64,000 nt of DNA, taken from contig NZ_FQTV01000009.1 of the NCBI RefSeq assembly GCF_900128905.1, positions 1-64,000 on the forward strand. Direction: 5' to 3'. Shown one piece after another: positions 43,600 through 52,010 of the stretch. Position 1 is the first letter of the stretch. Every line of letters begins with the position of its first letter. This DNA comes from Bacteroides luti (GTDB lineage: Bacteria; Bacteroidota; Bacteroidia; Bacteroidales; Bacteroidaceae). The notes beneath the pieces were generated by a model, which did no database searches, had not been told where the DNA came from, and saw only the letters and a list, made by a program, of their open reading frames with translations. The position numbers were made by a program, and so were the translations under genes.

Positions 43600-44367
43600 T
43601 TACTTACTATTTCGTTTAATAATTTCCTGTGCCAATGCCAGGTGATTCTTTGAACCAGTAGAATCAGCATCGTAAAGGATGACTGGGAGCCCATGACTTG
43701 GAGCTTCACTTAGTTTTACATTACGCTGCACCACCGTTTTAAATACCAATTCCTGAAAATGTCTTTTCACTTCATCATAGATTTGGTTCGCAAGTCTCAG
43801 GCGAGAGTCAAACATGGTGAGCAAGAATCCTTCTATTTCCAGTTCCGGATTTAGTTTGGATTTTATAATTTTAATGGTATTCAGCAGTTTACTGATTCCT
43901 TCCAATGCAAAATATTCGCATTGCACAGGGATGATAACCGAATCAGCAGCAGTGAGAGCATTTACAGTTATCAGTCCTAGAGAAGGAGAGCAGTCTATAA
44001 GTATATAGTCATATTCTGCTTTCATTGGGGTTAATATCTTTTTCAGTACTCTCTCTCGATCGGGGAGATTAAGCATTTCAATTTCCGCACCAACTAAATC
44101 AATATGTGACGGAATAATATCGAGTCCGTCGATATCTGTCGTGTATATTGCTTCCTTCGTTTCTTCGTTGTTTATTATGCATTCGTAAATACTGCATTCA
44201 ACTTCTTTAAGATCTACTCCTAAGCCGGAGGAAGCATTAGCTTGAGGGTCGGCATCAACAACAAGAACCTTTTTCTCCAACGTTGCAAGAGACGCTGCAA
44301 GATTGATGGTTGTCGTTGTTTTTCCGACGCCACCTTTTTGATTGGCTAAAGCGATAATTTTTCCCAT
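43600..44367 (-). CDS. parA: Chromosome-partitioning ATPase ParA
   Basis: Deviant Walker-type ATPase of 255 residues (Soj type). I start at the ATG at 44367, giving MGKIIALANQKGGVGKTTT; the upstream ATG at 44436 would add an unlikely hydrophobic leader. Walker A is KGGVGKTTT, the A' region is VDADPQANAS, and the Walker B region is YILIDCSPSLGLIT. It has no N-terminal helix-turn-helix, so it does not repress its own promoter like plasmid ParA type Ia. It heads the parA-parB-DUF5683-transglycosylase operon; a minus-strand TATATTTG at 44527-44534 is a possible distant -7 element. Confidence 0.96.
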   Translation of the reverse strand: MGKIIALANQKGGVGKTTTTINLAASLATLEKKVLVVDADPQANASSGLGVDLKEVECSIYECIINNEETKEAIYTTDIDGLDIIPSHIDLVGAEIEMLNLPDRERVLKKILTPMKAEYDYILIDCSPSLGLITVNALTAADSVIIPVQCEYFALEGISKLLNTIKIIKSKLNPELEIEGFLLTMFDSRLRLANQIYDEVKRHFQELVFKTVVQRNVKLSEAPSHGLPVILYDADSTGSKNHLALAQEIIKRNSK

Positions 44368-44650
44368 ACTACTTTTAATTTGTTGAGGCGAAATAAGTAA
44401 TAAAAACTTAGAGCACCTACTAAAAAAGGAAAACATTGCAAAATCTGTTGATAAGTTACCTCTTTTGTTAATAACTATCAGACAGTGAGCATACAGATAC
44501 TAAAAAAGATATTTGTCTTTATCCTGCAAATATATACATTTCCATTTAATAAACTTTCATTTTTTAAACCGGCTTGCATAACATTAAGATTTGTAAACTA
44601 CTGAGGGTATGATAAGAGAAGATTATTTAACTCGATTTATGTTTTTAATC

Positions 44651-44704
44651 TTCTGTACAAAATCTTGCTTAATGTTATCCAGGAATATTAGCTCTTTTGT
44701 ACAA
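44651..44704. repeat. Two GTAC-centred palindromes 44 bp apart
   Basis: TTCTGTACAAAA (44651-44662) and TCTTTTGTACAA (44693-44704) carry CTGTACA starting at 44653 and TTGTACA starting at 44697. The distance of 44 bp is twice the 22-bp period of the array at 51421-51497; the middle position (44675) holds no GTAC. Confidence 0.55.
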
Positions 44705-44766
44705 TATGATTTGATAATGTCCTTAAAAATGAGACTATTTCTCTCTAATGCTTTTATGCCCTTTCT

Positions 44767-44797
44767 TTTGTTTATCATTGTTTTTTCTCTACTTTTG
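44767..44797 (+). promoter_or_regulatory. surE promoter
   Basis: TTTG (44767-44770), a 19-bp spacer and TACTTTTG (44790-44797) match the Bacteroidetes consensus at all defined positions. The surE start is 33 bp downstream. Confidence 0.8.
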
Positions 44798-44830
44798 TGC
44801 TAAATAATTTAATAAAAGAACATTTTACGG

Positions 44831-45598
44831 ATGGAAAACGAGAGACCGCTAATACTCATCTCTAACGACGATGGGTTTATGGCAAAAGGAATCAACGAAT
44901 TAGTTAAGTATGTTCGTCCTTTAGGGGACATTGTTGTAATGGCTCCGGATTCACCACGCTCTGGAATGGCTTGTGCCATTACAGCTGATCGTCCTGTGAA
45001 ATATACATTAATGAAAAAGGAGCCAGGACTTGCAGTTTATAAATGTTCTGGTACTCCGGCCGATTGCATAAAATTGGCTAAATATGCAGTTTTAGATAGA
45101 CAACCCGATTTGGTAATAGGTGGTATTAATCACGGAGATAATGCTGCAGTGAATGTTCACTATTCCGGAACAATGGGAGTAGTAATAGAAGGTTGTCTTA
45201 GTGGAGTTCCTTCGATAGGTTTCTCTATCTGCGATCATAACCATGATGCTGATTTTGAACCAACAGCTGATATTATTCGAAGTATAACTCAGAAAGTGAT
45301 AGATAATGGTTTGCCAAAAGGAATTTGTCTGAATGTGAATTTTCCGTTATGTCCTGAAATTAAAGGAGTGAAAATATGCCGTCAAACAGTAGGACAATGG
45401 ACACACGAATGGGCGCGTAGAAGCCATCCTAATGGAAGTGAATATTTCTGGTTGACTGGCGATTTTGAAAATCATGAGCCGGATGAGGAAGATACAGATA
45501 ATTGGGCGCTAAATCACGATTATGCAGCAATTACTCCTACAAAAGTTGATGTGACAGCTTATGAGGTTATGGATCAGCTGAAGGCCTGGAACTTATAA
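44831..45598 (+). CDS. surE: 5'/3'-nucleotidase SurE
   Basis: Metal-dependent nucleoside monophosphate phosphatase of 255 residues. The family opening [13 protein letters not shown] supplies the metal ligands N12, D13 and D14; [25 protein letters not shown] and [20 protein letters not shown] are the other SurE signatures. It is cytoplasmic. It lies under a consensus promoter and is followed 9 bp later by lpxB, so both are one transcript; the metabolic link between them is not obvious. Confidence 0.96.
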   Translation: MENERPLILISNDDGFMAKGINELVKYVRPLGDIVVMAPDSPRSGMACAITADRPVKYTLMKKEPGLAVYKCSGTPADCIKLAKYAVLDRQPDLVIGGINHGDNAAVNVHYSGTMGVVIEGCLSGVPSIGFSICDHNHDADFEPTADIIRSITQKVIDNGLPKGICLNVNFPLCPEIKGVKICRQTVGQWTHEWARRSHPNGSEYFWLTGDFENHEPDEEDTDNWALNHDYAAITPTKVDVTAYEVMDQLKAWNL

Positions 45599-45607
45599 AA
45601 GATAAGA

Positions 45608-46747
45608 ATGAAATATTATTTAATTGTAGGTGAGGCTTCTGGAGATTTACATGCTTCTAATTTGATGCGTGAATTAAAACAAGAAGATACGAATGCTGAG
45701 TTTCGTTTCTTTGGCGGGGATTTAATGTCTGCTCAGGGAGGAACACGTGTGAAGCATTATAAAGATTTGGCATACATGGGTTTTATTCCTGTACTTCTGC
45801 ATTTGCGCACTATTTTTGCCAATATGAAATTGTGCAAGGAAGATATTATTTCTTATGCACCAGATGTGGTAATATTGGTTGATTATCCCGGATTTAATCT
45901 GTCTATTGCAAAGTTTGTGAAAACACAGACAAGAATTCCGGTTTACTATTACATTTCTCCCAAAATATGGGCATGGAAAGAATATCGCATAAAAGATATA
46001 AAGAAGTATGTTGATGAACTGTTTTCAATTCTTCCTTTTGAAGTTGATTTCTTCCATGGACACCAATATCCCATACATTATGTAGGTAATCCAACTGTTG
46101 ATGCGGTTGAGACTTTTCGTGCAAATCATCCGGAGGATTTTACTTCTTTTACTGCTGAAAATGAACTGGCCGAAAAACCAATTATTGCATTGCTGGCAGG
46201 TAGCAGAAAGCAGGAAATAAAAGATAATTTGCCTGATATGTTGAAAGCTGCTTCTAAGTTTTCAGGTTATCAGTTAGTATTGGCAGGTGCTCCGGGCATT
46301 TCTTCAGATTATTACCAGAAATATATTCAGGGAGTAAAGGTGAAAATTGTTTTTGATCAGACATATCGTTTGCTTCAACATTCATCTGCAGCTTTAGTAA
46401 CCTCGGGAACTGCGACCCTTGAGACTGCTTTGTTTCGTGTACCTCAGGTCGTTTGTTATCATACGCCACTAGGCAAAGTTATTTCTTTCCTTAAAAAGAA
46501 AATTTTGAAGGTTAAGTTTATTTCATTAGTTAATCTTGTTGCCGGGAAAGAGATTGTTCGCGAACTTGTAGCAGATACAATGACTGTTGATAATATGCAG
46601 TCGGAATTAAAAGCTGTATTACTTGATAATGTAAAGCGTCAGCAAATGCTTGATGAATATGACCGGATGATTAAAATTCTTGGTCCTTCTGGTGCCTCAA
46701 AGAAAACCGCTACTAAGATGGTTGAATTACTGAAAAGCCGTAAGTAA
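45608..46747 (+). CDS. lpxB: Lipid-A-disaccharide synthase
   Basis: GT19 glycosyltransferase of 379 residues that condenses UDP-2,3-diacylglucosamine with lipid X to form the lipid A disaccharide. Signatures: YLIVGEASGDLHASNLM at the N-terminus, FFGGDLM, VDYPGFNLSIAK, YYISPKIWAWKEYRI, and ALLAGSRKQEI with TSGTATLETAL toward the C-terminus. It is a peripheral inner-membrane protein of the outer-membrane biogenesis pathway. It follows surE by 9 bp and is closed by the hairpin at 46809-46837. Confidence 0.96.
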   Translation: MKYYLIVGEASGDLHASNLMRELKQEDTNAEFRFFGGDLMSAQGGTRVKHYKDLAYMGFIPVLLHLRTIFANMKLCKEDIISYAPDVVILVDYPGFNLSIAKFVKTQTRIPVYYYISPKIWAWKEYRIKDIKKYVDELFSILPFEVDFFHGHQYPIHYVGNPTVDAVETFRANHPEDFTSFTAENELAEKPIIALLAGSRKQEIKDNLPDMLKAASKFSGYQLVLAGAPGISSDYYQKYIQGVKVKIVFDQTYRLLQHSSAALVTSGTATLETALFRVPQVVCYHTPLGKVISFLKKKILKVKFISLVNLVAGKEIVRELVADTMTVDNMQSELKAVLLDNVKRQQMLDEYDRMIKILGPSGASKKTATKMVELLKSRK

Positions 46748-46808
46748 ACTGTAAGTCTGATAGATAATTACCAGAATATTAAAAAACTTTTTTAAGCATA
46801 ATTTAATT

Positions 46809-46837
46809 AGCCGCAATGCAGTAAAATGATTGCGGCT
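46809..46837 (+). terminator. lpxB terminator
   Basis: AGCCGCAAT and ATTGCGGCT form a perfect 9-bp stem with an 11-base loop, followed by TTGTTTATT, 61 bp past the lpxB stop. Confidence 0.75.
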
Positions 46838-46871
46838 TTGTTTATTCTATGTAGTAAACAAATTTAGAGTT

Positions 46872-47609
46872 ATGAAAAAATTAAGTTATTATCTACTGTT
46901 ATTAGTGTTGGTTTTAGTTCCAACCCTTCAATCTTGCGATCTTGATGATGATGATGGTTATTCATTAGGTAATTACACTATCGCTTTGGGTACAGTAAAA
47001 GTTGATGCTGGTAATGTTTCCTTCGTTTTGGATAATGGAGAAAAGTTATGGCCGGCAGCCACTCTTGTTCCATATAAGAATCTTGAAAATGGAACAAGAA
47101 TAATTGGAAACTTTACACTGTTAAGTGATGCCCAGAATGGTTTCGATCATTATGTTCGTCTGAATGATTATTCTGTAATATTAACTAAGAATATAATTAA
47201 TCTTACAGAAGAAAATAAAGATAGCATAGGAGACGATCCTGTAAGAATTACAGATATGTGGGTAGGTGGTGATTATCTAAATGTAGAGTTTGACATGAAT
47301 ATTCCCGGTGCATTAAAGCATCGCGTTAACCTCGTAAAGAATACCACGTTACAATATCCTGATGATGGATATATTCATCTTGAATATCGCTATAATGATA
47401 TGAATGATGTTACAGACTATGTAGCACATAGTATTGTTTCATTTAGCCTTGGAGATATGGGCGTTGGCCATACAGACAAGAAAGGATTGAAAATCAGGAT
47501 TAATTCGGCTGTGAATGGTGAAAAGGTCATTACTATTGACTATAAAGACCTTCAGACTAATAAGTCAATAGCTGCTTTACCTGGTAAAATGAAAGAAAGG
47601 ATCAACTAA
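46872..47609 (+). CDS. NigD-like lipoprotein
   Basis: A 245-residue lipoprotein started at the ATG at 46872 (MKKLSYYLLLLVLVL); the upstream TTG would add a non-signal leader. The lipobox ends at C22 (LQSC) and is followed by DLDDDDG, an acidic stretch like the Bacteroidetes export signal for surface lipoproteins. The rest (residues 30-245) matches the two-part beta-rich NigD-like pattern, including VDAGNVSFVLDNGEKLWP and YIHLEYRYND. NigD was named from a bacteriocin operon but most relatives have no known role. It stands alone between two terminators. Confidence 0.85.
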   Translation: MKKLSYYLLLLVLVLVPTLQSCDLDDDDGYSLGNYTIALGTVKVDAGNVSFVLDNGEKLWPAATLVPYKNLENGTRIIGNFTLLSDAQNGFDHYVRLNDYSVILTKNIINLTEENKDSIGDDPVRITDMWVGGDYLNVEFDMNIPGALKHRVNLVKNTTLQYPDDGYIHLEYRYNDMNDVTDYVAHSIVSFSLGDMGVGHTDKKGLKIRINSAVNGEKVITIDYKDLQTNKSIAALPGKMKERIN

Positions 47610-47646
47610 GAATTGCTTGTGGAAAGCAAATATGGATGTTTAAATT

Positions 47647-47678
47647 AAAAAAGGAAGTCGCTGTTGACTTCCTTTTTT
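47647..47678. terminator. Bidirectional terminator between the NigD-like gene and cdsA
   Basis: AAAAAAGGAAGTC (47647-47659) and GACTTCCTTTTTT (47666-47678) form a perfect 13-bp stem with a 6-base loop between convergent genes. Confidence 0.88.
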
Positions 47679-47701
47679 TAATATATGATTGTTTATTGTA
47701 A

Positions 47702-48541
47702 TTAAAACAATGTGATAACATAAAGATATATAACAGCTGCAGGAACTGCAATTAATAAACTGTCAAACCGATCCAGTATTCCGCCATGTCCTGGGAAAAA
47801 AGTTCCGGAATCTTTTATACCCATATGTCTTTTTATCATTGACTCTGCTAAGTCTCCCCAGGTTCCGAATACAGAAACTACAAGACCTAATCCGGCCCAT
47901 TCAATAGAAGATAAGAATGGAAAGAATCTTCCTAAAACAAAACCAGTTATCAATGTGATAACAGCTCCGCCAATAAAACCTTCCCATGATTTCTTTGGAG
48001 AGATTCGTTCGAATAATCTGTGCTTGCCGAATAAAGTTCCAAAACAGTATGCACCAGTGTCATTTAGCCATATAAAGATGAATATGGATAATGGAAGAGC
48101 ATAGTTGTAACTTATGGTTCCAGTATTATCTACCTGAAAAGCAAGAACATTTAGTAAAGCAAATGGCAATCCAATATAAAGCTGAGTCAGCGTTGAGTAT
48201 GCCATGTTATTTACAGGATTTGACTTCTGGAGATAAAGTTCACTGATAATAAGGTATATTATCAGAAAAAGATAAGGAATAAAAATCTGAGAACCGGAGA
48301 GATTCATACAGAACCCCAGAAAAGCAAAAAAGAGGTATACACCTCCTAATATATTAATAACTACGTTTGTGCTTACATTCTCATTGTTATTAACCAGATT
48401 GCTGAATTCGTGTACAGCAAGTGCTGATATAATAGCAAATAGTATTGCAAAAGATATAGGGCTAATAACGATACAGCACACGAGCACTGCAACTATCAAT
48501 GCTCCTGTAACTGTACGTTGGATAAAGTTATTTTTTATCAT
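47702..48541 (-). CDS. cdsA: Phosphatidate cytidylyltransferase
   Basis: Integral membrane enzyme of 279 residues that makes CDP-diacylglycerol from phosphatidic acid and CTP, the precursor used by PssA. About seven or eight hydrophobic spans are visible. The C-terminal signature is present: WLNDTGAYCFGTLFGKH, then SPKKSWEGFIGG, and KRHMGIKDSGTFFPGHGG with DRFDSLL. It starts 7 bp after ftsH in the rsfS-ftsH-cdsA operon. Confidence 0.95.
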   Translation of the reverse strand: MIKNNFIQRTVTGALIVAVLVCCIVISPISFAILFAIISALAVHEFSNLVNNNENVSTNVVINILGGVYLFFAFLGFCMNLSGSQIFIPYLFLIIYLIISELYLQKSNPVNNMAYSTLTQLYIGLPFALLNVLAFQVDNTGTISYNYALPLSIFIFIWLNDTGAYCFGTLFGKHRLFERISPKKSWEGFIGGAVITLITGFVLGRFFPFLSSIEWAGLGLVVSVFGTWGDLAESMIKRHMGIKDSGTFFPGHGGILDRFDSLLIAVPAAVIYLYVITLF

Positions 48542-48548
48542 TCTTCTA

Positions 48549-50594
48549 TTAATTCATTGTATTATCTTCTCCGTCTGATTGCCCGGGAAGGTTTGCTTCT
48601 GTTTTAGAAGGATTTAGATTTGTTTCAGGTTCTTTCTCTAAAGAAGAATCCTTTTTCGCTATCTCAGCTTGTTCTTCTGCTGATTTCTCTGTTGCCATGA
48701 TTTCGGCAGAGCGAGAAGTCCATGGACGCTTTCCGAAAATGCGCTCTACGTCTTCAGCAAAAATAACTTCTTTTTCTATCAATAAATTAGCCAAAGCATT
48801 GTGTTGCTCTTTATGTTCTGAAAGAATCCTTTTTGCTCTGTCATACTGACCATTGATTAAAAGCTTAGCTTCTTCATCAATCATTTCGGCTGTTTTATCG
48901 CTATATGGCTTGTTGAAAGAATATTCTTCGTTATTATAGTAGCAAAGGTTAGGGAGTTTATCACTCATACCCAGATAAGCAATCATTCCATACGCCTGCT
49001 TGGTTACACGTTCCAAATCGTTCATTGCTCCTGTAGAAATATGACCTACGAATAATTCTTCGGCTGCGCGTCCTCCAAGGGTTGCACACATCTCATCCTG
49101 CATTTGTTCTTTGGTAGTAATCTGTCTTTCTTCAGGCAAATACCACGCAGCACCCAATGCTCGTCCGCGAGGAACGATAGTAACCTTAATCAATGGATTT
49201 GCATGTTCAAGCAACCATGAAAGACTTGCGTGTCCGGCTTCGTGGAGTGCGATTGTTTTTCGTTCCTCCACAGTCATAATCTTGCTTTTCTTTTCCAAAC
49301 CACCGATAATTCTGTCAACAGCATCCAGAAAATCTTGTTTTCCTACAAATGTTTTTCCATGACGGGCAGCTATCAATGCAGCTTCGTTGCAGACATTTGC
49401 AATATCGGCACCTGAGAAACCAGGTGTTTGACGAGCCAAAAGATCAACATCTACTGTTTCATCTATTTTAATTGGACGTAAATGAACTCCGAATACTTCT
49501 TTTCTTTCATTCAAGTCGGGCAAATCTACATGTATCTGACGGTCAAAACGTCCTGCACGAAGTAGAGCCTTGTCAAGTATGTCCGCACGGTTGGTAGCAG
49601 CCAGAATAATAATACCGCTGTTTGTTCCAAAACCATCCATTTCGGTGAGTAACTGGTTCAATGTGTTTTCGCGTTCGTCGTTACCACCCATGCTTGGGTT
49701 CTTTCCACGTGCTCGTCCTACTGCATCAATTTCATCGATGAAAATAATACAAGGAGATTTTTCTTTAGCTTGTTTAAACAAGTCTCTTACACGTGAAGCA
49801 CCAACACCTACGAACATTTCTACGAAGTCGGAACCCGAAAGAGAGAAGAATGGTACATCAGCCTCGCCGGCTACAGCCTTGGCAAGTAATGTTTTACCTG
49901 TTCCCGGAGGGCCTACAAGTAATGCTCCTTTAGGAATTTTTCCTCCTAATTCAGTATATTTTTGTGGGTTTCTAAGGAATTCTACAATTTCTTCAACTTC
50001 CTGTTTTGCTTCAGCCAATCCGGCCACATCCTTAAAGGTGACTTTAACCGATCCTCCTTTTTCAAAAAGTTGTGCTTTTGATTTTCCAACGCTGAAGACG
50101 TTAGAACCAGAACCACCTCCGCTACCCATTTTGCGCATAAAGAAAAGCCACACTCCGATGAGCAGAACAAAAGGTAATATGTTTAATAAAAAAGCACTTA
50201 TATAGTCTTTTTTCTCAGCATATTCTTCTTTTCCCTGGAAACGAGCTTCGTCTTTTTCCTTTTCCAGGAATCTGCTTACAGACTCGTTGGATGGAACTCT
50301 TGATGTAACCACAGGAGACGTGCCAACTTTTGAGGCATCCTGTTTGAATACGTCTTTTATACGCTCCGGTTTGATATAAAGTTCAACAGTATTATCATTG
50401 TAAGTCACAACTTTAGAAGCATATCCATTGCGGACATACTGTTGAAACTCACTATAACTGATTGGCTTTGTCATCGAACCTCCCTCACTCGAGAGATATA
50501 GCCCGATTAGCATCATGGCTATAATTGCATACATCCAGTTAAGGCTGAACTTCGGCATGTTCATTTTGTTATTTTGTTTTTTGTTGTTACTCAT
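48549..50594 (-). CDS. ftsH: ATP-dependent zinc metalloprotease FtsH
   Basis: Membrane-anchored AAA+ protease of 681 residues that degrades misfolded membrane proteins and short-lived regulators. Two N-terminal membrane spans (about 18-37 and 130-150) enclose a periplasmic domain. Walker A is GPPGTGKT, Walker B is [11 protein letters not shown], the second region of homology has [21 protein letters not shown], and the zinc site is HEAGH (H451, E452, H455). The C-terminal extension is acidic and lysine-rich, longer than in E. coli. It lies 11 bp after rsfS and 7 bp before cdsA. Confidence 0.97.
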   Translation of the reverse strand: MSNNKKQNNKMNMPKFSLNWMYAIIAMMLIGLYLSSEGGSMTKPISYSEFQQYVRNGYASKVVTYNDNTVELYIKPERIKDVFKQDASKVGTSPVVTSRVPSNESVSRFLEKEKDEARFQGKEEYAEKKDYISAFLLNILPFVLLIGVWLFFMRKMGSGGGSGSNVFSVGKSKAQLFEKGGSVKVTFKDVAGLAEAKQEVEEIVEFLRNPQKYTELGGKIPKGALLVGPPGTGKTLLAKAVAGEADVPFFSLSGSDFVEMFVGVGASRVRDLFKQAKEKSPCIIFIDEIDAVGRARGKNPSMGGNDERENTLNQLLTEMDGFGTNSGIIILAATNRADILDKALLRAGRFDRQIHVDLPDLNERKEVFGVHLRPIKIDETVDVDLLARQTPGFSGADIANVCNEAALIAARHGKTFVGKQDFLDAVDRIIGGLEKKSKIMTVEERKTIALHEAGHASLSWLLEHANPLIKVTIVPRGRALGAAWYLPEERQITTKEQMQDEMCATLGGRAAEELFVGHISTGAMNDLERVTKQAYGMIAYLGMSDKLPNLCYYNNEEYSFNKPYSDKTAEMIDEEAKLLINGQYDRAKRILSEHKEQHNALANLLIEKEVIFAEDVERIFGKRPWTSRSAEIMATEKSAEEQAEIAKKDSSLEKEPETNLNPSKTEANLPGQSDGEDNTMN

Positions 50595-50605
50595 CTGTTC
50601 TAAAA

Positions 50606-50965
50606 TTAGTCAAGATCTGGTATAGCTTTTAATTTAGCATCGGCCCAAAGATGTTCAAGGTTATAATATTCTCGTATTTCTGGTAAGAATATGTGAACCA
50701 TTACGTCCGAGTAGTCCATTGCAACCCACTCGCAATTATTCAATCCATCGGTACCTATTGGCTTTATGTCTGTATTCTTTCTTACGAATTCTCTGACTTC
50801 GTCTGTGATTGCGCTAACATGACTAGGTGAATTACCTTGGCATATAACGAAATATTTGCATATCGTATCGCCGATCTTCGTCAGATCTGCTACTACTATT
50901 TTATATCCTTTTTTCTCCTGAATTCCTTCTACTATTTTCTGTACTAATACTTCTGTTTCGCTCAT
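50606..50965 (-). CDS. rsfS: Ribosomal silencing factor RsfS
   Basis: A 119-residue protein of the RsfS/Iojap family. It binds ribosomal protein L14 and blocks joining of the 30S and 50S subunits in slow growth. Motifs: YFVICQGNSPSHVSAI, and GLNNCEWVAMDYSDVMVHIF near the C-terminus, ending in YYNLEHLWADAK. It heads the rsfS-ftsH-cdsA operon; a minus-strand TATATTTG lies at 51027-51034. Confidence 0.95.
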   Translation of the reverse strand: MSETEVLVQKIVEGIQEKKGYKIVVADLTKIGDTICKYFVICQGNSPSHVSAITDEVREFVRKNTDIKPIGTDGLNNCEWVAMDYSDVMVHIFLPEIREYYNLEHLWADAKLKAIPDLD

Positions 50966-51159
50966 TTATTTTCTATGAAAGATTAATAATAATCTGATTT
51001 TAGTTTATCTGTAAAACAATAATTTACAAATATACGCCGTTTTATTGTATCGGCGAAAGTAAAAGTGAAAATCTCTCTTGTTTTTGTATTTTTTTAGATA
51101 AAAACCTTCCAGATTTTTATTTCTCTCTGAAATTTTAAACAAAAAAAGTGGCTAAAGTG

Positions 51160-51190
51160 TTTCATATTTCTCAAAGAATTCCTATCTTTG
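51160..51190 (+). promoter_or_regulatory. tRNA-Gln promoter
   Basis: TTTC (51160-51163), a 19-bp spacer and TATCTTTG (51183-51190) fit the Bacteroidetes consensus with one mismatch in the -33 box. The tRNA begins 17 bp after the -7 element. Confidence 0.7.
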
Positions 51191-51207
51191 CATCGCAATT
51201 GAGAAAT

Positions 51208-51278
51208 TGGGCTATGGTGTAATGGTAACACTTCAGTTTCTGGATCTGACTTTTAAGGTTCGAATCCTTATAGCCCAA
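51208..51278 (+). tRNA. tRNA-Gln (anticodon CTG)
   Basis: Acceptor arms TGGGCTA and TAGCCCA, D-arm region GTGTAATGGTAACAC, anticodon stem TCAG/CTGA closed by a T-T mismatch around loop TTCTGGA (T33, anticodon CTG), T arm AAGG-TTCGAAT-CCTT, discriminator A; CCA is not encoded. The T-T closing pair is tolerated in tRNA. A consensus-like promoter lies upstream and a strong terminator downstream. Confidence 0.93.
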
Positions 51279-51290
51279 CAAAAATGGAGA

Positions 51291-51320
51291 TGCGGTAATA
51301 ATCAACGGATTATTACCGCA
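51291..51320 (+). terminator. tRNA-Gln terminator
   Basis: TGCGGTAATAATC (51291-51303) and GATTATTACCGCA (51308-51320) form a perfect 13-bp stem with loop AACG, followed by TTTTTCTTATT. Confidence 0.92.
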
Positions 51321-51420
51321 TTTTTCTTATTAGCCTGCCGTGCGTAATTGAAACTTAAGTGTGTTGTACACAGAACTCCGGTTTAGCATTTAGAATACTA
51401 TTCGGTTCATTTTTGAACTC

Positions 51421-51497
51421 TTGTACAAAAGATATCTTTCTTCTGTACAAAAGAATTAATTGTTCTGTACAGAAGAATGCATTCTTTTGTACAAGAA
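51421..51497. repeat. Array of four GTAC-centred palindromes with an exact 22-bp period
   Basis: [C/T]TGTACA starts at 51421, 51443, 51465 and 51487, each 22 bp from the next. The consensus is TTCTnTGTACAnAAGAA; the third site includes the perfect palindrome TTCTGTACAGAA (51463-51474). The linkers are themselves palindromic, centred on GATATC, AATTAATT and ATGCAT, so the whole array is made of alternating dyads. A fifth, unphased site (TTGTACACAGAA) lies at 51364-51375. It is neither a CRISPR array (no spacers) nor a terminator. Confidence 0.8.
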
Positions 51498-51720
51498 TTT
51501 AAAAACATTATTCCTGAAAAAATAGAAATGTTGTGGGAGGTAAAATGAAGTCTCGTTATACTTTATAATAACTTGAGCTGCAAATTAAAAATGTATTGGG
51601 ACTATATAATTTGTTTCATATCGAGAATTTTAGCTCAATTAGCAAGTTTAAATTTTGATTATGAGTATGGTACAATAATATGTTTATTCAAAAATAAGAA
51701 AGCTTAAGCTTGAGACAAAG

Positions 51721-51824
51721 TGCTAGATTGCTAGATCACTGCTAGATCAAATTTGGTTGATCTAGCACTTCTATTTTTCTTATTTACAACGCATTAAATG
51801 TCAACTGCTAGATTGCTAGATCAA
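51721..51824. repeat. TGCTAGAT repeats, including a perfect inverted repeat
   Basis: Direct copies of TGCTAGAT start at 51721, 51729, 51740, 51806 and 51814. The third copy is extended as TGCTAGATCAA (51740-51750) and pairs perfectly with TTGATCTAGCA (51757-51767) across the loop ATTTGG. The doubled unit TGCTAGATTGCTAGATCA appears at 51721 and again at 51806, 85 bp apart. Confidence 0.8.
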
Positions 51825-51959
51825 TTTTGCAAATAATAAATTTCCGAGAGTAATGTGTTTTAGATATAAACAATGCTGATAGGTCTGTTTATGTCTGGGA
51901 AATAAATGTTTAGCATCTTTCTTTCTAAAAAAGCAATAGAGTGAAATTTTAAGCAAAAA

Positions 51960-51985
51960 AAAGAGCCTTCGTTAAAAGGCTCTTT
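51960..51985 (-). terminator. Terminator of the DUF349 gene
   Basis: AAAGAGCCTT (51960-51969) and AAGGCTCTTT (51976-51985) form a 10-bp stem with a 6-base loop; on the minus strand TTTTTTGCTT follows. It lies 25 bp past the stop codon. Confidence 0.88.
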
Positions 51986-52010
51986 CGGTATTTATTGTAA
52001 GATTATTAAT

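Larger units (their letters stand above)
44368..44830. other. Noncoding region between parA and surE
   Basis: No gene is convincing here. It carries a minus-strand TATATTTG (44527-44534), two GTAC-centred palindromes 44 bp apart (44653 and 44697) and the surE promoter (44767-44797). An ATG frame from 44609 to 44803 gives a cysteine- and leucine-rich 64-residue sequence that covers both the palindromes and the promoter, and I do not accept it as a gene. Confidence 0.5.
51279..52010. other. Repeat-rich noncoding region after tRNA-Gln
   Basis: A stretch of 732 bp without any gene I can support. In order it holds the tRNA terminator (51291-51320), a GTAC palindrome at 51364, the four-unit 22-bp array (51421-51497), a featureless AT-rich stretch (51500-51700), the TGCTAGAT repeats with a perfect hairpin (51721-51824) and the terminator of the DUF349 gene (51960-51985). 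No integrase or att-like duplication of the tRNA end is visible. Confidence 0.6.

Noticed and set aside
44609..44803. 64-codon frame between parA and surE
   Set aside because: It covers the palindromes and the surE promoter, has an unusual leucine/cysteine-rich composition and no family resemblance.
49570..50205. 211-codon antisense frame in ftsH
   Set aside because: It is rich in serine and proline as expected for the reverse reading of a conserved AAA+ gene and has no start signals of its own.
51421..51508. CRISPR-like array
   Set aside because: The 22-bp units are contiguous and palindromic with no unique spacers, and no cas gene is in the window.
51208..52010. Integrated mobile element at the tRNA-Gln gene
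   Set aside because: No integrase, transposase or duplicated tRNA 3' end was found; only short repeats are present.
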